Of a stretch of 64,000 nt of DNA, positions 26,930 through 34,981 are shown piece by piece (within the stretch, counting starts at the first letter, position 1; every line of letters starts with the position of its first letter). A program made the translations under genes and the position numbers. The stretch spans positions 860,742 to 924,741 of the forward strand of contig NZ_BMUE01000001.1 of assembly GCF_014650035.1 (NCBI RefSeq), read 5' to 3'. The stretch comes from Streptomyces lucensis JCM 4490. GTDB taxonomy: Bacteria > Actinomycetota > Actinomycetes > Streptomycetales > Streptomycetaceae. The notes beneath the pieces were generated by a model. The model made no database searches. It was not told the origin of the DNA and worked only from the letters and a program-made list of their open reading frames with translations.

Positions 26930-28183
26930 GTGTCCACGCATCCCCAGCGGCGTCCGTCGTACGCCGCCGTCCTGCGCGTCCCGCACGCGCGCCGCACCTT
27001 CGCCGCCGCCCTGACCGCCCGCCTGTCCTACGGCACGGTCTCCCTGGCGGTCATGCTCTCCGTCACCCGTTCCACCGGGTCCTACGCCGTCTCCGGCGTC
27101 GTGCTGTCCCTGTTCGGCGCCACGACGGTGTTCCTGATGCCGCTCAGGGCCTCGCTGATCGACCGCCACGGCCCCCGCCGGGCCCTGCTGCCCATGGCGG
27201 CGCTGTACGGCGCCCTGCTGAGCGTCCTGGCCGTCCTGACCTGGCGGCCCGGGGCGCCGGCGGTGGCCGTCGGCGCCGCGGCCGCCCTCGCGGGCTGCTG
27301 CGCGCCCCCGCTGGGCCCGACCATGCGCGCCCTGTGGTCCGAACTCGTGCACGACCGGGACCTGCTGCAACGTGCCTACAGCCTGGACGGAGTCGCCGAG
27401 GAACTGCTGTTCGTCTCCGGCCCCGCCCTGGTCGGCGCGCTCGTCGGCGTCGCGCCCCCGGCGTCCGGCATCCTGTTCAGCGCGGTGCTGGTCGTGGTGG
27501 GCACCTGGGTCTTCGTCACGTCACCGGCGATGACCGGCCCGCGCCCATCGGTCCCCGGCAGGCGGCTGGGCGCGGTGCGCGGGCTGCTCGCCCCGGTCGC
27601 CGTGGCCGCCGGGGTGGGGCTGGCCCTGAGCGGCGTGGACCTGCTGGTGATGGCCTTCGCCGCGGAACATTCCCACGGCACCACGCTCGTGCCCTGGGTC
27701 CTGGGCGCGCTCTCCGCCGGCAGCGCGGTGGGCGGGCTGGCCAACGGGGTGGTGACGTGGCGGGCGCCGGCCCGCACCCGGCTGTGCCGGCTCACCGCCG
27801 GCCTCGGCCTGGTGATCGCGGCGGCGGGCCTGGCCCCCGGCCTGTGGACGCTCACGGCGGCCATGGCCTGCGCGGGGGCGTTCATCGCCCCGGCTCTGAC
27901 CACGGCGTACCTCCTGGCCGACGAAACGGCGGCCGAAGAGGCCCGCACTCAGGCCGGGGCCTGGGTGAACATGGCCGTGAACGCCGGAAGTTCGGCGGGA
28001 GCGATGGTGGCGGGGCTGCTGGTCGGGCGGCTGCCGCTGGTGGTCTGCTTCCTGCTGGCGGGCGCGGTGGCGGTGTCGGCCGCGCTGCTCGCGGCGCCGT
28101 GGCGGCGCCGGCCCCCGGAGCCCGGGTCGCACCCGTACCCCGGAGGCCCGGCCGACGTCAGGGACGCCCCCGCTGCCCTCTGA
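26930..28183 (+). CDS. MFS transporter
   Basis: The 417-residue membrane protein has about 12 hydrophobic segments. Motifs include TARLSYGTVSLAVMLSVTRSTGSYAVSGVVLSLFGATTVFL and the loop RASLIDRHGPRRALL (motif A-like, between TM2 and TM3), as in exporters of small molecules. The GTG start at 26930 is preceded by AGAGGAAC. Its 3' end overlaps the convergent MarR gene by 26 bp (28158-28183). The palindrome at 26802 and the neighbouring regulator suggest MarR-controlled efflux. The substrate is unknown. Confidence 0.88.
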   Translation: MSTHPQRRPSYAAVLRVPHARRTFAAALTARLSYGTVSLAVMLSVTRSTGSYAVSGVVLSLFGATTVFLMPLRASLIDRHGPRRALLPMAALYGALLSVLAVLTWRPGAPAVAVGAAAALAGCCAPPLGPTMRALWSELVHDRDLLQRAYSLDGVAEELLFVSGPALVGALVGVAPPASGILFSAVLVVVGTWVFVTSPAMTGPRPSVPGRRLGAVRGLLAPVAVAAGVGLALSGVDLLVMAFAAEHSHGTTLVPWVLGALSAGSAVGGLANGVVTWRAPARTRLCRLTAGLGLVIAAAGLAPGLWTLTAAMACAGAFIAPALTTAYLLADETAAEEARTQAGAWVNMAVNAGSSAGAMVAGLLVGRLPLVVCFLLAGAVAVSAALLAAPWRRRPPEPGSHPYPGGPADVRDAPAAL

Positions 28184-28634
28184 GATGCTCGGCGATCGGC
28201 TTGAGCGCCTTGTCCAGTTCCATCAGCGACTCCGCGGAGAGCAGATCGATGAAGTGCCGCCGCACCGACGCCACGTGGTGCGGCGCCACCTTCCGCATCG
28301 TCTCCATGCCGTGCTCGGTCAGCACGGCGTAGAGCCCCCGGCGGTCGGACTCGCAGTTCTCCCGGCGCACCAGGTTGGCGTTCTCCATGCGCGTGATCTG
28401 GTGCGACAGCCGGCTCTTGGACTGAAGGGTCGCCGAGGCGAGATCACTCATCCGCATCCGCACGTCGTCGGACTCGGAGAGATTCACGAGGATCTCGTAG
28501 TCGTTCATTGTCAGGCCGAACGGCTGCAGATCCTTTTCGAGCTGGTACGTCAACAGCCTGTTGACCTCCAGGTGGGTGCGCCAGGCGCACTGCTCCGCAT
28601 CGGTCAGCCAGCGCGTGGCCGTCTCGGTCTCCAT
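28158..28634 (-). CDS. absC: AbsC-like MarR family regulator
   Basis: The 158-residue winged-helix regulator starts METETATRWLTDAEQCAWRTHLEVNRLLTYQLEKDLQPFGLTMNDYEILVNLSESDD. The recognition region MRMSDLASATLQSKSRLSHQITRMENANLVRRENCESDRRG (about 65-105) is typical of MarR. Length and position match, from memory, S. coelicolor AbsC, a zinc-linked regulator of antibiotic and coelibactin genes. His-rich APHHVASVRRHF may hold zinc. Autoregulation through the dyad at 28650-28673 is inferred. It converges on, and overlaps, the MFS gene. Confidence 0.8.
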   Translation of the reverse strand: METETATRWLTDAEQCAWRTHLEVNRLLTYQLEKDLQPFGLTMNDYEILVNLSESDDVRMRMSDLASATLQSKSRLSHQITRMENANLVRRENCESDRRGLYAVLTEHGMETMRKVAPHHVASVRRHFIDLLSAESLMELDKALKPIAEHLRGQRGRP

Positions 28635-28649
28635 GAATGAAGTCTACCT

Positions 28650-28673
28650 AAGAAGTTGAATGACGAACTACTT
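28650..28673. promoter_or_regulatory. Candidate MarR operator upstream of absC
   Basis: AAGAAGTT (28650-28657) and AACTACTT (28666-28673) are inverted repeats with 7 of 8 positions pairing around an 8-nt spacer. The dyad is A+T-rich and lies 16 nt upstream of the absC start, the usual place for an autoregulatory MarR site. Confidence 0.5.
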
Positions 28674-28726
28674 CGGGTGGTGTGACAGTGCGCACGCGTT
28701 CGACGTCACACTCCGCAGACTACCGC

Positions 28727-29533
28727 TCACAGCCCGAAGCGACGCTGGAGGTCCCCCAGCTGTCCGGGAAGGCGCGGTGCACCCGACGATTGCGGACCGT
28801 GTCCGACCGGTGCCGCTACGCCACCGCCGGGCACCCCCGATTCCGCCGGAACCAGACCCGTGGCCTGCTCCGCCATCAGTGTCTCGCTCGACTGCAGAAG
28901 GACCGTCCCCGCCCCCACGAACTCGAACTGGTGCTCCTCGCCGGAGGCCCCGCCCAGGCCCGTCATCGCACGTAGACCGCCCATGATCCCCGTCAGGTAC
29001 CCGTGGTCGTAGTGGTGGCAGGGGGACGGGCAGTCGGCCCAGCCGACCAGCGCCTGGGGGTCCACCCGGACCGGGGGTTCGACGAAGACCACCGGACCGT
29101 TAGATGCGGCCACGAACTTCCCGGTTCCGATCAGGGTCAGAAAGCCCGGCACGATCGATTGCTTGAGTGCGAGACTTGGCTGATAAGCGAGCAGATTGCC
29201 CGCGCGAATGGTCAAGTTCCCGTCGTCCAGGTCATAGGAGTTGACGTCGAAGGCCCGGTCGGCCAGCAGCATCTTCCCCGAGCCCTGCGCCACGACCCAG
29301 TCGCTCGCGTGCAGTGGCGAATGGAACGACGTACGGACAAGTCGGTCGAGTCGCCCGTGCCCGATGCCGTCGAACTCGATCGCCCCGTAGTAGGCGATCA
29401 TCTTCCCCTTCTGCAGGAACCACTGCCCGCTCTTGAGTTCCACGCAGAACGTGTACGGGTTCACGTTGTCGTCGGCGGGCAGCGTCACCGGGTCGTGCAC
29501 CACCGGGCCGCCGGGATTTCCGTACGCGCTCAC
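28727..29533 (-). CDS. AIM24 family protein (third of trio)
   Basis: The 268-residue protein has an AIM24/DUF124 beta-helix-like core. Repeating signs include CVELKSGQWFLQKGKMIAYYGAIEFD, GSGKMLLADRAFDVNSYDL and LTIRAGNLLAYQPSLALKQSIVPGFLTLIGTGKFVAASNG. A distinct insert, WADCPSPCHHYDHGYLTGIMGGLRAM, resembles a small Cys/His loop. It is followed by GGASGEEHQFEFVGAGTVLLQSSE and a Gly/Val-rich tail. The start overlaps the stop of the next gene by 4 bp (29530-29533), so the three AIM24 genes form one operon. The family's function in bacteria is unknown. Confidence 0.85.
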   Translation of the reverse strand: MSAYGNPGGPVVHDPVTLPADDNVNPYTFCVELKSGQWFLQKGKMIAYYGAIEFDGIGHGRLDRLVRTSFHSPLHASDWVVAQGSGKMLLADRAFDVNSYDLDDGNLTIRAGNLLAYQPSLALKQSIVPGFLTLIGTGKFVAASNGPVVFVEPPVRVDPQALVGWADCPSPCHHYDHGYLTGIMGGLRAMTGLGGASGEEHQFEFVGAGTVLLQSSETLMAEQATGLVPAESGVPGGGVAAPVGHGPQSSGAPRLPGQLGDLQRRFGL

Positions 29534-30180
29534 AGCTTCTCCTCCGAGGCCTGGACGTACACCGTGCCATCGCCGCTCAGCTCCAGCTGGAAGGCCTCGC
29601 CCGAGCCGCGGCCCACCATGTCGCGCCAGCCCAGCGCGGTGGACAGTCTGTTGCGGACGTCGCCGTGGTGGGCGACGTAGGCCTGCGGGTCCACATGGAC
29701 CGGGCGCCGCGGGGTGACCGGGATCTCGAAGACGCCGCCGTGCGCCATCACGGCGACGGAGCCGTGGCCCTGGAGGGTGGTGGTGAACAGCCCCTGCCCG
29801 GTGACCTGGCCCCGCACCAGTCCCATGACCCCGCCCTGCGAGCCCATGAACATCGTGCCCTGGCGCAGCGTGCCCTCGAAGGCGAGCAGCCGGTCGGCCT
29901 CGACGTACAGGGTGTCGCCGGAGAGGCCGATGACGTGGACGTGGTGGCCGCCGTGCCCGAAGAAGACGGTGCCGCTGCCCTCGACCGACATGAGCGGGGT
30001 CGCCTCGCCGGCCACCCGGCGGCCGATCATGGACATCAGCCCGCCCTGCCCGCCCTGGACGCTGGGCGTGAAGGACACGTCCCCGCGGTAGGCGAGCATG
30101 GCCCCGCGCTGGCTGAACAGCCGCTGCCCAGGCAGCAGGGTGGCCTCGACCATCTTGGAGTTGATCTCTCGGAAGGTCAT
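29530..30180 (-). CDS. AIM24 family protein (second of trio)
   Basis: The 216-residue AIM24 protein starts MTFREINSKMVEATLLPGQRLFSQRGAMLAYRGDVSFTPS. It has typical motifs GSGTVFFGHGGHHVHVIGLSGDTLYVEADRLLAFEGTLRQGTMFMGSQGGVMGLVRGQVTGQGLFTTTLQGHGSVAVMAHGG. It has only 1 bp to the upstream gene's stop (30182) and a 4-bp overlap with the downstream gene. The three paralogues keep different N-termini, so they are likely subunits or alternatives of one complex rather than recent copies. Confidence 0.87.
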   Translation of the reverse strand: MTFREINSKMVEATLLPGQRLFSQRGAMLAYRGDVSFTPSVQGGQGGLMSMIGRRVAGEATPLMSVEGSGTVFFGHGGHHVHVIGLSGDTLYVEADRLLAFEGTLRQGTMFMGSQGGVMGLVRGQVTGQGLFTTTLQGHGSVAVMAHGGVFEIPVTPRRPVHVDPQAYVAHHGDVRNRLSTALGWRDMVGRGSGEAFQLELSGDGTVYVQASEEKL

Positions 30181-30181
30181 G

Positions 30182-30814
30182 TCACAGGTCCCCCGCGATC
30201 GTGTTCCGCTCGCTCGGCTGCACGTACACCAGCCCGTCGCCCTCGAACCGGATCTGGAAGGCCTCGCCGCCGCCCTCCCCGAGGAGCGTGCGGAACGTCA
30301 CACCGGACTGCAGGGACTGCCGCACGTCGCCCTGGTGGGCGATGTAGGCGCCGGGATCCACGGTCAGCGGGTACTGCGGGCTGACCCGGAGCACCACGGC
30401 CGGCCCGTCGGACATGATCGCCGCCTGTCCGTGCCCCTCGACGGTCGTCGTGAACAGCCCGTTTCCCTGCGAGGCGCCGCGCAGCCCCGTGAACGTCGTG
30501 CCCGTTCTGAGCGCCGCGTCCGTCGCCAGCAGATTGCTCGACTCGACGCAGAGCTTGTCGCCCCGGAGGTGCACCAGGTTGATCTCGGACGCCCGGTCCG
30601 CGAACCAGCAGGTCCCCTCTCCTCTCACCTCCATCACCGTCATCTGCTCGCCGGTGAGCCGCCGGGTCACCATCCCGCGCAGCCCCTCGCCGCCGCCGCT
30701 CAGCTTCTTGAAGGACATCCGCCCGTCGTACGCGACCATCGAGCTGTTCTTCGCCTTGACGGCGTCCCCGGTCATGTCGACGGCGAGCACCTTGCTGCCT
30801 TGGAGTCGGAACAT
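30182..30814 (-). CDS. AIM24 family protein (first of trio)
   Basis: The 210-residue protein starts [105 protein letters not shown]. The core is the AIM24 beta structure, ending [24 protein letters not shown], a motif shared in part with both neighbours. A second start, GTG at 30820 (two codons further upstream), is equally possible; neither has a clear ribosome site. It is the first gene of the trio on the minus strand and faces away from the DUF3817 gene. Confidence 0.87.
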   Translation of the reverse strand: MFRLQGSKVLAVDMTGDAVKAKNSSMVAYDGRMSFKKLSGGGEGLRGMVTRRLTGEQMTVMEVRGEGTCWFADRASEINLVHLRGDKLCVESSNLLATDAALRTGTTFTGLRGASQGNGLFTTTVEGHGQAAIMSDGPAVVLRVSPQYPLTVDPGAYIAHQGDVRQSLQSGVTFRTLLGEGGGEAFQIRFEGDGLVYVQPSERNTIAGDL

Positions 30815-30997
30815 CGCCACGCTGCGAAAGTAGCGGCCGGGCGGGTGGACGGAACAGGTCCCGTAGGTGGAGAGCCACCCTGAGCGGACCCTTACGGGCG
30901 CCGTTTGCCACAATGGGGGGACGCTTGTGCGTGCGTTCACAAACCGGCGGGCCGCACCCCGGCAGACCGTCGTCGACACTCCCCCCGAAGGTGACCC

Positions 30998-31342
30998 GTG
31001 GACATCAAGACCGCCACCGCCCTCCGCCGCCTCCGCCTGGTCTCGGCCCCCGAGGCCGTGTCCTTCCTGATCCTGATCGTCTGCTCGGTGCTCAAGCGGA
31101 CCACGGACTTCAACGCGGTGCCCGTGATGGGCGCGATCCACGGTGTCCTCTTCGTGCTGTACGTGCTCTTCTGGGCGGACGCCTGGAACCGGACCAAGTG
31201 GCCGCTGACGACCGCGGCCGTCTACTTCGCCCTGTCGGTGCTGCCCACCGGCGGCTTCTTCGCCGAGCGCAGGCTGCGCCGCGAGGCCGAGGACGCGGTC
31301 ATCGCCGCGCGCGCCCGCAAGGAAGGGGTCGTGAACGCGTGA
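30998..31342 (+). CDS. DUF3817 membrane protein (first paralogue)
   Basis: The 114-residue integral membrane protein has about three hydrophobic segments ([73 protein letters not shown]). This matches DUF3817, a small actinobacterial membrane family without known role. GTG 30998 follows an AGGTGA purine tract. It overlaps the next gene by 4 bp (31339-31342). A second DUF3817 gene lies at 34566, also beside a regulator gene. Confidence 0.85.
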   Translation: MDIKTATALRRLRLVSAPEAVSFLILIVCSVLKRTTDFNAVPVMGAIHGVLFVLYVLFWADAWNRTKWPLTTAAVYFALSVLPTGGFFAERRLRREAEDAVIAARARKEGVVNA

Positions 31343-31629
31343 TCGTCGCCTTCTCCGTAACGCCCCTGGGCGTCGGCGAGGACGTCGGGGAGTACGTCGC
31401 CGACGCCGTCCGCGTCGTGCGCGAGTCCGGCCTGCCCAACCGCACCGACGCCATGTTCACGTCCGTCGAGGGGGAGTGGGACGAGGTCATGGACGTGGTC
31501 AGGAGGGCCGTGGCCGCCGTGGAGGAGCGCGCTCCCCGCGTGTCGCTCGTCCTCAAGGCCGACATCCGGCCCGGCGTGACCGACGGGCTGACCTCCAAGG
31601 TGGAGACCGTGGAGCGGCACCTGGCCTGA
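31339..31629 (+). CDS. MTH1187-family thiamine-binding-like protein
   Basis: The 96-residue ferredoxin-like protein starts [34 protein letters not shown] and ends [28 protein letters not shown]. It belongs to the MTH1187/YkoF-type family, whose members bind thiamine or thiamine precursors, and LKADIRPG is a conserved stretch. The GTG start at 31339 overlaps the TGA of the DUF3817 gene (GTGA), so the two are co-translated. The ligand here has not been shown. It converges on the ArsR gene with 8 bp between stops. Confidence 0.8.
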   Translation: MIVAFSVTPLGVGEDVGEYVADAVRVVRESGLPNRTDAMFTSVEGEWDEVMDVVRRAVAAVEERAPRVSLVLKADIRPGVTDGLTSKVETVERHLA

Positions 31630-31637
31630 CGTCCGGC

Positions 31638-32618
31638 TCAGGCCGGCCGGGCCAGGGCGGTCCCGAGAGGCGTCCGTTCGTACAGCACCTGGTGGCCGTA
31701 GCGGCGGGAGACCAGCAGGCCCGCGTCCCGCAGGATCGTCAGGTGGGACGAGACCGACGACGGAGCCAGGCCCGAGCGGTGGGCCAGGGCGCTGGTCGTC
31801 GCCGGTTCGTCCAGCGCGGTCAGCACCGCCGCCCGGTTGCGGCCCAGCAGCCGTACCAGGGCCTGTGGCAGCCGCTCGGCCGGCTCCGTCCACAGACCCG
31901 CGATGCCCCGTGCCGGATAGACCAGGGTGGGCTGCCAGGGCGGTTCGAAGCCGGTCACCACGTCGGGCCAGGCGAACACGCTCGGCATCAGCACCAGGCC
32001 CTGCCCGCCGAGGTCGCGGGTGTGTTCGGTGTCCAGGGCGAGCGTCAGCGTGCGGCCGTCCCAGGACAGCCGGGTGTCCAGCTCGGGCAGCAGGGTGCCG
32101 AGACCCACTTCGGCCAGCCGCCGGGAGTGGAAGGCCACGTCCGCCTCCAGCAGGGCGCGCAGCCGGGGCCAGTCGGGGGCGATCAGCGCCTGCCAGGCCT
32201 CCTCCAGGGCGTCCGCCAGTTCCCTGATCATCCGCTCCGGGTCCGCGAGCCAGGCCCGGGCCTGCGGTGTGCCGGCAGCCCCCGGGGTGCAGGCCAGCGC
32301 GCGGGCGGTGTCCTCGCGGGCCGCCTCCGGGTCGGACGCCCGCACGGCCGCGATCTCCTCCGCGAACGTGGCCGCCGGGCCGATCGGCGGCGCGCCCAGC
32401 CAGTCCGGCGAGTGGCCGCGGCGGGGCATCAGCAGCCACAGCGGGGTCAGGTCGAGACCGGCCGCCGCGCCCCTGATCCGGCGCAGCCAGGGCGCCTGGT
32501 AGGCGTGCCGGTCCGGCCGGCGCAGGGTGCGCACCGCGTCCTGCGTCTCCCACAGCGGGGAGATCGCGAACCGGCAGCGCAGGAAGTCGTCGTCGCCGAA
32601 GCGCAGTCGTGAGGGCAC
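31638..32618 (-). CDS. ArsR/winged-helix transcriptional regulator
   Basis: The protein is about 326 residues from GTG 32618, which has GGGAGG upstream. A helical N-terminal sensor (RFGDDDFLRCRFAISPLWETQDAVRTLRRPDRHAYQAPWLRRIRG...) covers about 1-235. The C-terminal winged helix is ALVRLLGRNRAAVLTALDEPATTSALAHRSGLAPSSVSSHLTILRDAGLLVSRRYGHQVLYERTPLG (about 255-320). This N-sensor plus C-ArsR layout is a common Streptomyces regulator type. It is divergent from the MFS gene at 32694, with a dyad between. It has no cysteine metal motif. Confidence 0.87.
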   Translation of the reverse strand: MPSRLRFGDDDFLRCRFAISPLWETQDAVRTLRRPDRHAYQAPWLRRIRGAAAGLDLTPLWLLMPRRGHSPDWLGAPPIGPAATFAEEIAAVRASDPEAAREDTARALACTPGAAGTPQARAWLADPERMIRELADALEEAWQALIAPDWPRLRALLEADVAFHSRRLAEVGLGTLLPELDTRLSWDGRTLTLALDTEHTRDLGGQGLVLMPSVFAWPDVVTGFEPPWQPTLVYPARGIAGLWTEPAERLPQALVRLLGRNRAAVLTALDEPATTSALAHRSGLAPSSVSSHLTILRDAGLLVSRRYGHQVLYERTPLGTALARPA

Positions 32619-32643
32619 GGCCCGCCTCCCGGAAGATTCGCCT

Positions 32644-32665
32644 GGAGCCGAAACTCTACGGCTCC
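32644..32665. promoter_or_regulatory. Candidate operator between ArsR-like and MFS genes
   Basis: GGAGCCG (32644-32650) and CGGCTCC (32659-32665) are perfect 7-bp inverted repeats with the spacer AAACTCTA. The dyad lies in a 75-bp region between divergent starts, so one site could repress both genes. Confidence 0.55.
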
Positions 32666-32693
32666 CCGGCCGCCTCCCGGCACGCTGCCCCGC

Positions 32694-34001
32694 ATGTCCG
32701 CCCCTTCCGCCGCCCCCGGGACCGCCCCGGCGCCCGCCGGCTACGGCCGTGTCCTCGCCGTGCCCGAGTTCCGGGCCGTGTTCGCCGCTCACGTGCTGTC
32801 CATGCTCGGCGTGATCGTGAGCGAGATCGCCCTGTCCGTCCTCGTGTACGACCTCACCCGCTCACCGCTGATGAGCGCGCTCACCTTCGCGCTGGGCTTC
32901 CTGCCGTACGCCGTCGGCGGCACCCTCCTCGCACCCGTGGCCGACCGCTTCCCGGCCCGGCGCGTGCTCGTCACCTGCGACCTGGTGTGCGCCGGGTGCG
33001 TGGCCGTCATGACGGTTCCGGGCACCGGCATCGGCGTCCTGCTCGCGCTGCGCTGTGCGCTCGCCGTCGTCTCGCCGGTCTTCTCCGGCACCCGCATGGC
33101 CACTCTGGCCGACGTCCTCGGCGCCGGAGACCTGTTCGTGCTCGGCCGCTCCCTGCTGCGGATCGTCGCCCAGAGCGCCCTGCTCGTCGGCTACGGCGTC
33201 GGCGGGCTGCTGCTGACCGCCGTCAGCCCGCGCCACGCGCTGCTGATCACCGTCACCACCTTCTTGGCCTCCGCCGCGCTGCTGCGCTGCGGCACCCGGC
33301 ACCGCCCCGGCCGCACCCGCCCGGCCGCGCAGACCCCGCCGGGCGTCCGCCGGCTGTTCGCCGACCGCCGCGTCCGGACGCTGATGCCGATGTTCTGGGT
33401 GCCGGCCGCGTTCTCCGTCGTCCCCGAGGCGCTGGCGGCGCCGTACGCCGACCAGCTGGGCAGCGGGTCCGCCGGTCTCGGGCTGCTGATGTGCGCCCTG
33501 CCCGTCGGCACGGTGGCCGGCGAGCTGTTCGCCGGGGCCCGACTCGGGCCCGCGGCCCGCGAGCGCGTCGCGCTGCCCCTGCTGTGCCTGACCCTGCTGC
33601 CGTACCTCGGCTACGCCCTGCGCCCCGGGCTCGGCGTCTCGCTGCTGCTCCTGCTGCTGTCCGGGGCCGGGTCGGCGTACACGCTGGGCCTGGACCAGTG
33701 GTTGGTGCGGGCCGTTCCGGAGGAGGTCCGCGGGCGGGCCATGACCGTGCTGAGCGCGGGGCTGATGACCGTCCAGGGCGTCGGCATGGCGCTGGCCGGG
33801 GTGGTGGCGCAGGCGGCGGGGGTGCGCACGGCGGTGGCCGGCGCCGGGGTGCTGGGCGCCCTGTGCTGCTGCGGACTGGCCGCGGCGGCCCGGGCGACCG
33901 CAGAACGCGAGGCGGCCGGGGAGCCGGAGCGGCGGGCGGGCCGCGTGGGGAGGGCGACCGAAGGCCGAGACGGGGCTGCCCGGAAAATGACCGGCCGGTA
34001 G
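32694..34001 (+). CDS. MFS transporter
   Basis: The 435-residue membrane protein has about 12 hydrophobic segments, starting VLAVPEFRAVFAAHVLSMLGVIVSEIALSVLVYDLTRSPLMSALTFALGFLPYAVGGTLLAPVADRFPARRVLV (the last part is the MFS TM2-TM3 loop). The C-terminal segments include LLLLLLSGAGSAYTLGLDQWLVRAVPEEVRGRAMTVLSAGLMTVQG. The type is a drug/metabolite exporter of the DHA1-like class. ATG 32694 is 75 bp from the divergent regulator. A MarR gene follows 11 nt after its stop, so the two are likely co-transcribed. Confidence 0.88.
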   Translation: MSAPSAAPGTAPAPAGYGRVLAVPEFRAVFAAHVLSMLGVIVSEIALSVLVYDLTRSPLMSALTFALGFLPYAVGGTLLAPVADRFPARRVLVTCDLVCAGCVAVMTVPGTGIGVLLALRCALAVVSPVFSGTRMATLADVLGAGDLFVLGRSLLRIVAQSALLVGYGVGGLLLTAVSPRHALLITVTTFLASAALLRCGTRHRPGRTRPAAQTPPGVRRLFADRRVRTLMPMFWVPAAFSVVPEALAAPYADQLGSGSAGLGLLMCALPVGTVAGELFAGARLGPAARERVALPLLCLTLLPYLGYALRPGLGVSLLLLLLSGAGSAYTLGLDQWLVRAVPEEVRGRAMTVLSAGLMTVQGVGMALAGVVAQAAGVRTAVAGAGVLGALCCCGLAAAARATAEREAAGEPERRAGRVGRATEGRDGAARKMTGR

Positions 34002-34012
34002 GGTCTGATGAC

Positions 34013-34522
34013 GTGCCGAAGCCACTGAGCCTGCCCTTCGACCCCATCGCCCGCGCCGACGAGCTCTGGAAGCAGCGCTGGGGGAACGTGCCGTCCATGG
34101 CGGCCATCACCTCGATCATGCGTGCCCAGCAGATCCTGCTCGGCGAGGTGGACGCGGTGGTCAAGCCGTACGGGCTGACGTTCGCCCGCTACGAGGCGCT
34201 GGTGCTGCTCACCTTCTCCAAGGCCGGCGAGCTGCCGATGTCCAAGATCGGTGAGCGGCTGATGGTGCATCCCACGTCCGTGACGAACACGGTGGACCGG
34301 CTGGTGAAGTCGGGTCTGGTGGCCAGGCGGCCCAATCCGAACGACGGCCGCGGCACCCTCGCCGTCATCACCGACAAGGGCCGCGAGGTGGTCGACGCGG
34401 CCACCCGCGACCTCATGGCCATGGACTTCGGGCTCGGGGTGTACGACGCGGAGGAGTGCAAGGAGATCTTCGCCATGCTGCGTCCGCTGCGGGTCTCCGC
34501 ACACGACTTCGACGAGGGGTGA
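34013..34522 (+). CDS. MarR family regulator
   Basis: The 169-residue winged-helix protein starts at GTG 34013 (VPKPLSLPFDPIARADELWKQRWG). The HTH region reads PMSKIGERLMVHPTSVTNTVDRLVKSGLVARRPNPNDGRGTLAVITDKGREVV, the MarR signature with the DGRGTL wing. The N-terminal helices contain IMRAQQILLGEVDAVVKPYGLTFARYEALVLLTFSKAGELP. It follows the MFS gene closely, and a DUF3817 membrane gene follows 43 nt later. It could control its neighbours or the icmA promoter. There is no metal or oxidation-sensing cysteine. Confidence 0.9.
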   Translation: MPKPLSLPFDPIARADELWKQRWGNVPSMAAITSIMRAQQILLGEVDAVVKPYGLTFARYEALVLLTFSKAGELPMSKIGERLMVHPTSVTNTVDRLVKSGLVARRPNPNDGRGTLAVITDKGREVVDAATRDLMAMDFGLGVYDAEECKEIFAMLRPLRVSAHDFDEG

Positions 34523-34565
34523 CCCCGGGCAAGATCTCCCGGAACGGGTGGTTACGCTCGACCGC

Positions 34566-34904
34566 ATGAAGAAAAGCGTGCTGACCCGCTACCGCGTCAT
34601 GGCCTACCTCACCGGCGTCCTCCTGGTGCTGCTGTGCCTGGGCATGATCGCGAAGTACGGGCTGGACATCGACGGTGCCGCCGACTTCACCCGGGTCGTC
34701 GCCATCGCCCACGGCTGGCTGTACGTCGTCTACCTGGTCTTCGCCTTCGACCTGGGCTCCAAGGCGAAGTGGCCGGTCGGCAAGCAGCTGTGGGTGCTGC
34801 TCGCGGGCACCGTTCCCACCGCCGCCTTCTTCGTCGAGCGCAAGATCAGCCACGAGCTGCAGGACCGGGTCGCCGACGAGGCCCCGGCCGTCGCCAAGGC
34901 CTAG
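34566..34904 (+). CDS. DUF3817 membrane protein (second paralogue)
   Basis: The 112-residue protein has about three hydrophobic segments: VMAYLTGVLLVLLCLGMIAKYGLD, VVAIAHGWLYVVYLVFAFDLGSKAKWPVG and LWVLLAGTVPTAAFFVERKISHELQD. The central HGxLxVxYLxF and the terminal FFVERK match the paralogue at 30998. ATG 34566 (MKKSVLTRYRVMAY) is preferred to an upstream in-frame GTG. It sits between the MarR and icmA genes. Its role is unknown, although in other genomes the family is often next to MarR regulators. Confidence 0.83.
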   Translation: MKKSVLTRYRVMAYLTGVLLVLLCLGMIAKYGLDIDGAADFTRVVAIAHGWLYVVYLVFAFDLGSKAKWPVGKQLWVLLAGTVPTAAFFVERKISHELQDRVADEAPAVAKA

Positions 34905-34941
34905 CCCGCACCGCCGTACGGCACCGTACGGCGGTCTCCCA

Positions 34942-34981
34942 TCGACATTTACTAGGACGTCCAAGTAAATTCGAGGGTATG
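34942..34981 (+). promoter_or_regulatory. icmA promoter with 24-bp palindrome and probable leaderless start
   Basis: The 24 bp at 34947-34970 are palindromic at 22 of 24 positions: outer arms ATTTACT and AGTAAAT, centre GGACGTCC. A -35 TCGACA (34942-34947) and -10 TAAATT (34966-34971), 18 nt apart, flank it. The RNA start would fall at about 34978-34979, on the A of the icmA ATG. The only purine tract, GAGGG, is 1 nt before the ATG, too close for a normal ribosome site, so a leaderless mRNA is likely. A repressor bound here would block RNA polymerase. Confidence 0.7.

Noticed and set aside
32609..34522. A 637-codon frame containing the MarR gene
   Set aside because: The first part is an Arg/Pro-rich shadow of the MFS gene. 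The MarR protein starts at GTG 34013.
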